In this document: positions 26,772-34,119 of the stretch, piece after piece | Layout: each line of letters starts with the position of its first letter | How positions within the stretch are numbered: the stretch's first letter is position 1 | Position numbers and translations under genes: made by a program | Assembly (NCBI GenBank): GCA_965209015.1 | Contig: OZ242367.1 | Span: forward strand, 2,666,001 to 2,730,000 | DNA: 64,000 nt | DNA from: Bin80 sp965209015 | GTDB lineage: Bacteria > Bacteroidota > Rhodothermia > Rhodothermales > Bin80 | Direction: 5' to 3' | Notes under the pieces: model-generated | What the model was told of the DNA's origin: nothing | The model's database searches: none | What the model saw: only the letters and a program-made list of their open reading frames with translations

Positions 26772-27704
26772 ATGACTGGACCCGGCAGAGCTCACCGCGA
26801 AGGGCTAACATTTATGGACATCATGCGTCAATTCCCTGACGAAGCGACTGCTACGAAGTGGTTTGAAGCCAACTTCTGGCCGGACGGTCGCAAGTGTCCA
26901 CATTGCAACAGCGAGAACACCTACGAGACCAAAGGCAACACCATGCCCTACCGTTGCCGTGCGTGCAGGAAGCGGTTCAGCATACGCACAGGGACGCTCC
27001 TGCAATCTTCACGCCTTCCACTGCTCAAATGGGTATGGGCGATTTATCTTGAATTGGCGGCGCTCAAAGGCGTGTCATCTATGAAGTTGCACCGTGATCT
27101 TGGCGTAACTCAACGGACGGCGTGGTTCATGTTGCATCGAATACGCACAGCATTTGCTCCGATTATTTCTGCCTCATTTGAAGGGCCCATTGAAGCAGAC
27201 GAAACCTACATCGGAGGCAGTGAACGCAATAAGCATGAGCATAAGAAACTCAACGCAGGGCGCGGAACCGTTGGCAAGACAGCCGTAGCAGGAATTAAAG
27301 ACCGCAAGACGGGCGGAATTCGTGCGAAGGTCGTTGAGAGTACGGACGGGCCAGCATTGAAGCAGTTCATCTATGACAATACCCTGGACGGCTCAATGGT
27401 CTATACAGACGAATCTACGTCCTATTCTGGCTTGGTTGGCATGGATCACGAAACGGTGACGCATTCCGTTGGTCAGTGGGTGAAGGATATGGCGCACACA
27501 AACGGACTGGAAGGGTTCTGGTCGCATTTCAAACGTGCCTTTCACGGTACGTATCACCAGTTGAGCAAGAAACATCTGAACTGCTACATTGAAGAGTTTT
27601 CGGGTAAGCACAATATCCGCGAGTTGGACACGATGGCGCAGATGCAACACGTTGTAGCCTGCATGGTGGGGAAACGTCTCAGGTATAAAGACCTGATCGC
27701 GTAG
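26772..27704 (+). CDS. IS1595-family (ISXO2-like) transposase
   Basis: The 310-residue protein has an N-terminal zinc-ribbon (CPHCNSENT ... YRCRACRKRFS) after the typical FPDEATATKWFEANFWPDG lead, a helix-turn-helix-like stretch, and the ISXO2-like DDE catalytic core: EADETYIGG (first Asp), MVYTDESTSYSGL (second Asp) and the TNGLEGFWSHFKRAFHGTYH block with the Asn and His of this family. It is intact and full length. Its stop codon TAG abuts the ATG of the methyltransferase gene with no intervening base, so transcription must be shared. Confidence 0.95.
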   Translation: MTGPGRAHREGLTFMDIMRQFPDEATATKWFEANFWPDGRKCPHCNSENTYETKGNTMPYRCRACRKRFSIRTGTLLQSSRLPLLKWVWAIYLELAALKGVSSMKLHRDLGVTQRTAWFMLHRIRTAFAPIISASFEGPIEADETYIGGSERNKHEHKKLNAGRGTVGKTAVAGIKDRKTGGIRAKVVESTDGPALKQFIYDNTLDGSMVYTDESTSYSGLVGMDHETVTHSVGQWVKDMAHTNGLEGFWSHFKRAFHGTYHQLSKKHLNCYIEEFSGKHNIRELDTMAQMQHVVACMVGKRLRYKDLIA

Positions 27705-29183
27705 ATGGATGTTGTCAAAACGTTTGGGAAGGTCTACACGCCCGCTTGGGTTGTGGACTATATGTTGATTCCTTTGTTTGATGGATCATTGAAGTCTGTT
27801 CGCATTTGTGATCCTGCGTGTGGATCGGGGGATTTTCTTGTTCCCATAGCTAAACAAATATGTGAGCGTATGCTTGCAGCTTCTAAGAGAGACCGCCCCC
27901 AATACATTGAGACTTTAAAGGGGTTGACCGGATACGACATTGACGCAAAAGCTGTTAAGCACTGCAGGCAAAGGTTATCCTCTGTTTCAAGAGATATGCT
28001 CGGTCAAGAATTTTCACATGATTTCTGGCGTGTACAAGAAATTGATGCTATGGACGCACAGAAAGCAGATCAAGAGCGTTTTGACTGGGTTGTAGGCAAT
28101 CCCCCTTATGTTCGCATTCAGCACTTAGAAGCAGATCGTAGAGACAAAATCAAGCGTGCTGGATGGAACTATTTCTATGGTTCAAGTGATCTTTACATTG
28201 TCTTTTTTGAATTGGGACTGCGGTTACTAAAAAACGGTGGCAACTTAAGATTCATTTCTCCCAGTGGATGGATACGCAATGATGCGGGAAAGCTTATGCG
28301 TCAAGACGTGGAGTCTAGACACAGCATTATTTCGTTGTGTGATTTTCGTGATTATCAAGTCTTCCCAAGTGTGAGTACATACACCTGTATAACCCATATT
28401 CGCAAGGGAATGAACAAAGCTGGCGAAGTAATTCGTCAGTGGAAAGACGGTTCGTTTTCTGTTCAAGCGAATCTTGTCAAATATGAATCAAGATGGGCTG
28501 TTGCTGACAATCTCAAAACACCATCATCAGACTTCGTCAAGCTTTCTGACATTGCCGAGATTCGTGTAGGTATTCAAACCTTAGCTGACAGGATATTTAT
28601 TCTAGAAGACGTTGGGCGGAATGGCAGATTAGTAACCGTAACAGATGGTCAAAAGCAGTTTCGAGTAGAGGAAAAGGCCGTAAGGCGAATCCTGAAAGCA
28701 TCGGTTTTGAAACAAGGGAAAGACAGGGTTAATCGAGTTGTGATCTATCCATACAATAGCAAGGGAAAACTGATCTCTGAAAATCAGTTTGCGAATAAAT
28801 TCCCCCTTGCTTATAAATGGCTTCTTGTGAACAAAGATCAACTACTAGGTCGGGACAAGGGGACATTCTGTGAATCAAAATGGTATGGGTATGGGCGTGA
28901 GGTTGGGATTCAAAGTGCGTTTGGGCGCAAGATTTTAACCTCTGGTATGAACCCGAAACCGAACTTCCAAATCTGCGATGATCCCGACACGCTATTTTAT
29001 TCTGGTTATTGTGTGAAGCCTCGAAACGGCATAAAATTAGTTGCCTTGCAGAAGGCGTTGAACAGTCCCGAAATGGATCGGCACATAAGGACGTTTGCTC
29101 AACCGTTCCGTGGCGGATGGTACAGTTATGCAAAACGTTATATTTCGGACTTCCCCATAGAAGCGAACGTTGCGACTGTTTAG
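27705..29183 (+). CDS. N6-adenine DNA methyltransferase, type II R-M (Eco57I/TaqI-like)
   Basis: This 492-residue protein has the class I SAM-binding motif DPACGSGDFL (motif I, residues ~36-45), GYDIDAKAVKHC (motif II) and NPPYVRI (catalytic motif IV, N-P-P-Y), followed by FISPSGWIRN. This is the motif order of gamma-class adenine methyltransferases. The C-terminal half, with GRDKGTFCESKWYGYGR and SYAKRYISDFPI, resembles TaqI/Eco57I-type target recognition domains. It presumably methylates a specific site, protecting it from the nuclease encoded next. The recognition sequence cannot be derived. It is co-transcribed with the transposase. Confidence 0.9.
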   Translation: MDVVKTFGKVYTPAWVVDYMLIPLFDGSLKSVRICDPACGSGDFLVPIAKQICERMLAASKRDRPQYIETLKGLTGYDIDAKAVKHCRQRLSSVSRDMLGQEFSHDFWRVQEIDAMDAQKADQERFDWVVGNPPYVRIQHLEADRRDKIKRAGWNYFYGSSDLYIVFFELGLRLLKNGGNLRFISPSGWIRNDAGKLMRQDVESRHSIISLCDFRDYQVFPSVSTYTCITHIRKGMNKAGEVIRQWKDGSFSVQANLVKYESRWAVADNLKTPSSDFVKLSDIAEIRVGIQTLADRIFILEDVGRNGRLVTVTDGQKQFRVEEKAVRRILKASVLKQGKDRVNRVVIYPYNSKGKLISENQFANKFPLAYKWLLVNKDQLLGRDKGTFCESKWYGYGREVGIQSAFGRKILTSGMNPKPNFQICDDPDTLFYSGYCVKPRNGIKLVALQKALNSPEMDRHIRTFAQPFRGGWYSYAKRYISDFPIEANVATV

Positions 29184-29184
29184 C

Positions 29185-29877
29185 ATGGATTCTACACATA
29201 GAGATCGGTTATTATCTGCAGTACAGGAAGCATACAGGAGATACGTTGACAGTGGCCCACGCTCAACCAGCAAGATCAAGGCATTACATGGATGGGTAAT
29301 TGATGAATTAGAATCCACGTTGGGAGACGATTACCAAATCCAGGGATTATCTGATTCTGGCGGTAGAGAGGCAAAAGTTCAAGGGCGATATTACCCGAAA
29401 AATGTTGATGTATCTATTTCGCGTTCAGGGATTACGTTGGGAGTAGTGAGCATCAAGTTCGTGATGACTAACTACAACCAGAACAAGATGAATTACTTTG
29501 AACAACAACTCGGAGAAACAGCCAATTTGCGAAGCAACGATATCGTTTTTGGACACATTATGCTAAGAACCCACCCAACGCCTTATTTGAAGCTTAGCCG
29601 TGTAGTGCAGCGCAATGAGAAGGTTAATGATGGGACGATAGAACTCTATGCACGATTAGCGCAGGATCACGGGAAACATCATGTCCCCGATATACAGTGC
29701 ATGGCTGTATTTTTGCTTTCATCTCATAAAGGCGAAATAGTTCGGCAATGCGTCAAAGATGATTTGCCCGATGTTTCAAAAGAAAACTTTGAACACTTGG
29801 AAGGGAAATTGAGCATTGATCGGTTCTTTGAGCGCATGAAAGACGAGATTAACGCCAAGTATTCAAGAACCCGATGA
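29185..29877 (+). CDS. probable type II restriction endonuclease
   Basis: The 230-residue product starts at ATG 29185, one base after the methyltransferase stop; a TTG start at 29170 would overlap it. Its central NVDVSISRSGITLGVVSIKF is consistent with a PD-(D/E)xK-like core: Asp in VDVSI, a beta turn and a lysine in SIK, but with Ser where Glu/Asp is usual. NYNQNKMNYFEQQLGETANL downstream resembles the N-x-x-Q-N-x-x-NYFE-x-x-x-GE-T-A-N segment seen in R-M-associated nucleases. The position next to a lone adenine methyltransferase supports the assignment. The nuclease activity is inferred, not demonstrated. Confidence 0.68.
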   Translation: MDSTHRDRLLSAVQEAYRRYVDSGPRSTSKIKALHGWVIDELESTLGDDYQIQGLSDSGGREAKVQGRYYPKNVDVSISRSGITLGVVSIKFVMTNYNQNKMNYFEQQLGETANLRSNDIVFGHIMLRTHPTPYLKLSRVVQRNEKVNDGTIELYARLAQDHGKHHVPDIQCMAVFLLSSHKGEIVRQCVKDDLPDVSKENFEHLEGKLSIDRFFERMKDEINAKYSRTR

Positions 29878-30062
29878 CTGATCGAAAACACAACCCACGC
29901 CGCGGCGTTACCGAAATCCGCGAAGAGTTCAATCGGGCCATGAACACGCCCAGTCCGAACCCGCGTTACGGAGGGCTAACACCGATTGAAGCGTTGCAGC
30001 GCAGTGCCAGACGGACACCGAAACAAGAGCAGAAAAAATCAGACAGGAGCCTGCAAGCCTAG
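29874..30062 (+). CDS. small basic protein of unknown function in the transposon
   Basis: A 62-residue, strongly charged protein (RGVTEIREEFNRAMNTP, then PRYGGLTPIEALQRSARR and a Lys-rich end) whose ATG overlaps the endonuclease stop as ATGA. Its coupling to the operon and the minimal spacing on both sides suggest it is a real gene. No family is recognised. Possibilities include a regulator of restriction, an R-M stabiliser or a transposition accessory; I have no evidence favouring one. Confidence 0.6.
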   Translation: MTDRKHNPRRGVTEIREEFNRAMNTPSPNPRYGGLTPIEALQRSARRTPKQEQKKSDRSLQA

Positions 30063-30068
30063 TGGGAG

Positions 30069-30091
30069 TTGCAGTTAAGTACATAATTACC
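30069..30091 (+). repeat. right terminal inverted repeat of the IS1595-type transposon
   Basis: Ends TTAAGTACATAATTACC and is an exact 23-base reverse complement of 26686-26708. Confidence 0.95.
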
Positions 30092-30099
30092 TACGATTA
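30092..30099 (+). repeat. 8-bp target site duplication, right copy
   Basis: TACGATTA, identical to 26678-26685 and in direct orientation. Confidence 0.92.
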
Positions 30100-30539
30100 G
30101 CGTTTTTCTCTCTAAGGGGCTCGGAGCACCAGTGGGATCTGTCTTCGTTGGAACCGAAAACATGATCCAACGGGCCCGGCGACGGCGTAAGGAATTGGGT
30201 GCCGGGATGCGCCAGTCAGGGATCCTGGCCGCCGGTGGTATTTATGCATTAGAGCATCACCTCCCTGATCTCCAGCGAGATCATTCACTCGCCCAATATC
30301 TAGCGGAGGGGCTGGGAACTCTCTCTACCTTTGATGTTCCATCTCCGCAGACGAATATTGTACTTATTCATGTTGTGGATCATACCATTACGACCAAATC
30401 CCTTCTGGATCAGATTCAATCTCTGGGAGTGGCTATGGTCGCCGTTGGGCCACATACAATTCGTGCCACCGTTCACAGAGATCTAAATACTAGGGAGATT
30501 GATGAAGCAATCTCCATAATGAAACAAGTTCTCACATGA
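30092..30539 (+). pseudogene. ltaE: 3' fragment of low-specificity L-threonine aldolase
   Basis: Reading in the frame of the upstream fragment gives TISVFLSKGLGAPVGSVFVG, with the PLP-binding lysine of threonine aldolases, then RRRRKELGAGMRQSGILAAG and the C-terminal small domain up to the stop at 30539. Without the N-terminal half it cannot be a functional aldolase. A GTG at 30132 could start a 135-residue truncated product but there is no reason to think it is used. The 3' end overlaps the convergent FAH-family gene by eight bases. Confidence 0.93.
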
Positions 30540-31185
30540 TTGTGACTTGTAAGGACGGCAATTTATTACTGGTTGCCAAAAGTCGATCCCCCTTATTGAC
30601 TGGACCAACTCCCTCTGGAGTACCAGTATACACTAAGTCACCTCGCTCTAATGTGAAGATTTCAGAACAATAGGAGATCAACTGTGCCACCGAAAAAATC
30701 ATGTCTTGTGCGTGACCATCCTGTCTGATGTTGCCATTCACGGTTAATGATATTGATATCTCGTTAGGATCTCCGGCTTCAAATGCTGAAACAAACTCTC
30801 CCAATGGAGCAAACGTGTCAAAGCCCTTCGCGACACTCCATGGATTTCCTTTTTTCTTCGCGTTCAGTTGTATATCACGAGCTGTCATATCTAGCCCAAC
30901 TGCATAAGCGGCAACATGATCAAGGCTGGATTCTACTGGAATATTTTTACCTTGCCGCCCAATCATTGCAACCAGTTCCACTTCATGGTGTACCTCCGAA
31001 GTCATGCGAGGAAGTTGAACCGACTGATTGGATCGTATGATTGCGGTAGAGGGTTTGAGAAATACTACTGGCTCTTGTGGAATGGGAGCGTTCATTTCTA
31101 CTGCGTGCCGTGCATAGTTTTGGCCAATACAGAGAACCTTACCTACCCTCACCTGCTCTTTAGTGGATGGATCGGTCAAAGTCAT
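30532..31185 (-). CDS. fumarylacetoacetate hydrolase (FAH) family protein
   Basis: The 217-residue protein is the compact YcgM-like form of the FAH fold. Landmarks are KVLCIGQNYARHAVEMN, VVFLKPSTAIIR, the metal-binding region EVHHEVELVAMIG (His-x-Glu-x-Glu), GLDMTARDIQ, KGFDTFAPLGE and GDLVYTGTPEGVGP. Members hydrolyse or decarboxylate beta-diketo or oxo acids such as acylpyruvates or oxaloacetate with Mg2+; the exact substrate is not evident. It is convergent with the broken aldolase gene. Confidence 0.88.
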   Translation of the reverse strand: MTLTDPSTKEQVRVGKVLCIGQNYARHAVEMNAPIPQEPVVFLKPSTAIIRSNQSVQLPRMTSEVHHEVELVAMIGRQGKNIPVESSLDHVAAYAVGLDMTARDIQLNAKKKGNPWSVAKGFDTFAPLGEFVSAFEAGDPNEISISLTVNGNIRQDGHAQDMIFSVAQLISYCSEIFTLERGDLVYTGTPEGVGPVNKGDRLLATSNKLPSLQVTIM

Positions 31186-31242
31186 CTTTCAATTTTGAAA
31201 CATATTATTTGTGTTAGCATTCTAGTAGGTTACTGAAAAATT

Positions 31243-31258
31243 AGTGCTGTTTAGCACT
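31243..31258 (+). promoter_or_regulatory. hairpin leader directly upstream of rplU
   Basis: AGTGCT-GTTT-AGCACT forms a perfect 6-bp stem with a 4-nt loop, ending 15 bp before the rplU ATG. Its place in the presumed 5' UTR of the L21-L27 mRNA suggests a ribosomal-protein autoregulation site or an RNA element controlling translation. No family of known leaders is claimed. Confidence 0.5.
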
Positions 31259-31273
31259 CCTCAAGTATAGTCA

Positions 31274-31600
31274 ATGTTTGCAGTTGTCAATATCAGCGGA
31301 AAGCAGTTCCGCGTATCTGAAGAAGATACGTTATTTATTCCCTACGCTGCTCATGCAAAAGAGGGAGATACACTTCACTTTCCCGAAGTGCTCCTTATAG
31401 CCGATCAAGAAGACGTAAAAGTGGGGAGACCTCATGTTGCCGGCGCTCTTGTTGCTGGTGAGGTAATTCAACATGTCAGAGGAGACAAGATTATCGTCTT
31501 TAAGAAAAAACGCCGCAAGCGCTACAAAGTCAAGCAAGGTCATCGCCAGCGGTATACCCAAATCCGTATCTCATCCCTTTCTGTGGATGAACAGAAATAG
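31274..31600 (+). CDS. rplU: 50S ribosomal protein L21
   Basis: L21 binds 23S rRNA domain VI/I. FAVVNISGKQFRVSEEDTLFI at the start, the VKVGRPHVAGALVAGEVIQH core and the basic KKKRRKRYKVKQGHRQRYT stretch are diagnostic. Its 108 residues are normal. rpmA follows after six bases, the usual operon order. Confidence 0.97.
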   Translation: MFAVVNISGKQFRVSEEDTLFIPYAAHAKEGDTLHFPEVLLIADQEDVKVGRPHVAGALVAGEVIQHVRGDKIIVFKKKRRKRYKVKQGHRQRYTQIRISSLSVDEQK

Positions 31601-31606
31601 GAACTT

Positions 31607-31870
31607 ATGGCACATAAGAAAGGATTAGGCTCCACCAAGAATGGTCGTGACTCCAAGCCCAAGATGCTCGGAGTCAAAGTTTATGCTGGCCAGCATATTT
31701 CAGCTGGCGGTATTATCGTACGCCAGCGAGGCACGCGAATCCATCCAGGCACGAACGTTGGGCGAGGAGGAGATGATACGCTCTTTGCCCGTGCAGAAGG
31801 GGTGGTTCGGTTTGTAAATGGACGCAAAGATCGTAAAGTAGTCCATGTTGATCCCATGGTATCGGCCTGA
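31607..31870 (+). CDS. rpmA: 50S ribosomal protein L27
   Basis: The 87-residue protein begins MAHKKGLGSTKNGRDSKPKM, with the conserved N-terminal tail that reaches the peptidyl-transferase centre, and continues with GVKVYAGQHISAGGIIVRQRG and HPGTNVGRGGDDTLFA. There is no N-terminal extension needing cleavage. It is co-transcribed with rplU. Confidence 0.97.
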   Translation: MAHKKGLGSTKNGRDSKPKMLGVKVYAGQHISAGGIIVRQRGTRIHPGTNVGRGGDDTLFARAEGVVRFVNGRKDRKVVHVDPMVSA

Positions 31871-31935
31871 TTTTCTAGCGATTTTTCCGGTATCCTGCTT
31901 TGAAAATCGTACTGTCCTAAAGTAATAACGGCCAG

Positions 31936-34032
31936 ATGGGTACAATGAATCGTATGCGGGAAAACACAGGAGTAATCCTGTGGATTCTCGTACTTTCCTT
32001 TGGTGGCCTTTGGGTGCTCCAAGATTCTGGAGTTTTTGATACTATTGGCGCGGATCCCTTGGGAAAGGTGATCGTGGTTGATGGGGATCCGATCACGCGG
32101 GATGTCTACAGTCGGCAACTGGAAGCACAACTTGAACAAGTCCGGCGCGCGAATAATGGCACTGTTCCGCCCCAGCAGTTGGAAGCAGAACGTGAACGGA
32201 CATTTAATGCTCTGGTTGAGAATAAGCTGCGTGAGCAAATAATGGATGAAATTGGTGTAACCGTCAGTGATGCCGAAGTCCGTAACTTGATTGTTGGCGA
32301 GAATCCCCACTGGATTATCCGACAAAATTTTTCTGATGGCCAAGGCGGAATTAATCGTGCAATCTTACAGAACGTGATTGATGATCCGGCTCAGACCCAG
32401 TCCTTGATTCAGCTTGAGCAATTTATTCGACTTGACCGCCGTGAACAACGATTGAACCAGCTTCTAGAAACTTCCGTACGCGTTTCGAAATCCGATTCAG
32501 ATGCGCTCTGGACTCTGGATCAAAAACGTGCAGATGCCGAGTTTTTCTTCCTAAGGTACGCAGATGTGCCCGACTCGCTCGTATCCGTGACTGATCGTGA
32601 AGTGCGCCAGTATTACTCAGATAATCGCGAAGACTATGCGACAGAGAAACTCTTCTCTGTACAGATTGGCTCCCTCTCACGGCATCCCGCTGAGGAGGAT
32701 ACCCTCGCTATCCTGCAAGAAATTGAGCGACTGCGTTCTGAGTTTGAGGCAACAGAGAATGACTCATTGTTCCTTGCCCAGTCCGCCAGCGAAGCGGTTT
32801 GGTCAGACAATTTTGTCGGTGCTTCGTCATTGTCATCAGAAGAATTGAATGTGCTTTTTGAACAAGATACTCCGCCTCAAGGAGGAGATATTGTCGGGCC
32901 AATCATCGTGGATGGACAAGCACAATTGATTAAGGTTGTAGATACTCGTCCCTCCGAAGAAAATCATGTTCGTGCTCGTCATATTTTGGTGAATATGAAT
33001 GATGATCCTGCTGTCGCTCGTGCGTCTATACTTGAAATTCGACGTAGGCTTCTGGGTGGAGAAGATTTTGCAGAGGTTGCAATTCAAATGAGTGATGATC
33101 CCGGAAGTGGATCAAATGGTGGAGATCTTGGGTGGTTCGGCCCCGGTAGAATGGTAGAGCCTTTTGAAAATGCAGCTTTTGAAGCTGAGATCGGTGAGCT
33201 TGTTGGCCCAGTTGAAACAAATTTTGGATTTCACCTGATTGAAGTTACCCACCGGGCACCAGTGGATGTGCAATTGTCCCGATTGGCTTACTTAATTGAT
33301 GTCTCCGTTGCAACGCTGAATGGTATTCAGGAATCTCTAGAAGATTTACGCTATTACGCCGAAGAAGAGGAAAATTTCACAGGTGAAGCTGAACGGCGTG
33401 ACATTATGGTTGAATCTCTACAGATTCAGGATGGTCAAACTGTAATTCCAGGCTTTGGTCAAAGCTTTTCCGTTGAGGCATTCCTCCGAGATGCAGATGA
33501 GGGAGACTACAGCCCTGTCATTGAACTGAATGAGGTCACGCTAGTCGTGCATGTCACTGAGATTGAACCAGCTGGATATGAACCGCTTGAAGACGTTGAA
33601 GAACAGGTAAGACAACTCGCGATTCTTGACAAAAAGCGTGAATATCAGATCAATCGGTTACAGTCTGCCTACGATTCAGGGGGATTTGATGGGCTGGCAG
33701 ATATGCTTGGCTTTACACCCCAGATTGCATCGGATCTGTCGTTCAATAATCCGATCATTAGCGGTCTTGGACGTGACCTTCAATTTATCGGGGCAGTTCT
33801 TGGACTTGACCCTGGGAAGGACTCAGGTGTACTTATAGGAGATAATGGAGCTTACGTCATTCGTACTACATCAGTCATTGATCCCCCAGAAATTTCAGAT
33901 GACGAACTTGAGGATCTGTTGGCTGACCTGAGCAGAGAACAGCAATCTCTCGTTCTTAGGAGCTGGATTAATTCCTTGCGTGAATCAGCAGATATTGAAG
34001 ACCTTCGGACAGACCTGCTCCCCCTTCAATAA
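31936..34032 (+). CDS. membrane-anchored peptidyl-prolyl isomerase, PpiD/SurA-like
   Basis: The 698-residue protein has one N-terminal membrane helix (about residues 12-28), a SurA N-terminal chaperone-like region (ITRDVYSRQLEAQLEQV ... LVENKLREQIMDEIG) and one clear parvulin domain (residues ~345-445: VRARHILVNM, FAEVAIQMSDDPGSGSNGGD, LGWFGPGRMVEPFE, GFHLIEVTH). The C-terminal 250 residues resemble the second, degenerate rotamase region of PpiD. Such proteins help outer-membrane and secreted proteins fold in the periplasm. Sixty-five bases separate it from rpmA. Confidence 0.88.
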   Translation: MGTMNRMRENTGVILWILVLSFGGLWVLQDSGVFDTIGADPLGKVIVVDGDPITRDVYSRQLEAQLEQVRRANNGTVPPQQLEAERERTFNALVENKLREQIMDEIGVTVSDAEVRNLIVGENPHWIIRQNFSDGQGGINRAILQNVIDDPAQTQSLIQLEQFIRLDRREQRLNQLLETSVRVSKSDSDALWTLDQKRADAEFFFLRYADVPDSLVSVTDREVRQYYSDNREDYATEKLFSVQIGSLSRHPAEEDTLAILQEIERLRSEFEATENDSLFLAQSASEAVWSDNFVGASSLSSEELNVLFEQDTPPQGGDIVGPIIVDGQAQLIKVVDTRPSEENHVRARHILVNMNDDPAVARASILEIRRRLLGGEDFAEVAIQMSDDPGSGSNGGDLGWFGPGRMVEPFENAAFEAEIGELVGPVETNFGFHLIEVTHRAPVDVQLSRLAYLIDVSVATLNGIQESLEDLRYYAEEEENFTGEAERRDIMVESLQIQDGQTVIPGFGQSFSVEAFLRDADEGDYSPVIELNEVTLVVHVTEIEPAGYEPLEDVEEQVRQLAILDKKREYQINRLQSAYDSGGFDGLADMLGFTPQIASDLSFNNPIISGLGRDLQFIGAVLGLDPGKDSGVLIGDNGAYVIRTTSVIDPPEISDDELEDLLADLSREQQSLVLRSWINSLRESADIEDLRTDLLPLQ

Positions 34033-34119
34033 GCTTGGGTACGAATCTCTGTCATTTGGTGATAGCGCTTCGTCGCAGTTCAGTGAAATTCACAGGATTA
34101 TTTTCCTGATTGTCAATCA

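Larger units (their letters stand above)
26686..30091 (+). mobile_element. IS1595-family transposon carrying a restriction-modification operon
   Basis: The 3,406-bp element is bounded by perfect 23-bp inverted repeats and an 8-bp direct target duplication. It contains four plus-strand genes with almost no spacing: IS1595-type transposase, N6-adenine methyltransferase (0 nt gap), probable restriction endonuclease (1 nt gap) and a 62-residue unknown (4-nt overlap); only six bases separate the last stop from the right repeat. The IS1595 family is known to include members with passenger genes. The intact ends, intact frames and clean duplication indicate recent movement. Confidence 0.93.

Noticed and set aside
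34033..34119. Short hairpin CAGGA-TTATTT-TCCTG between convergent genes
   Set aside because: The stem is only five bases and there is no U-tract; too weak to list as a terminator.
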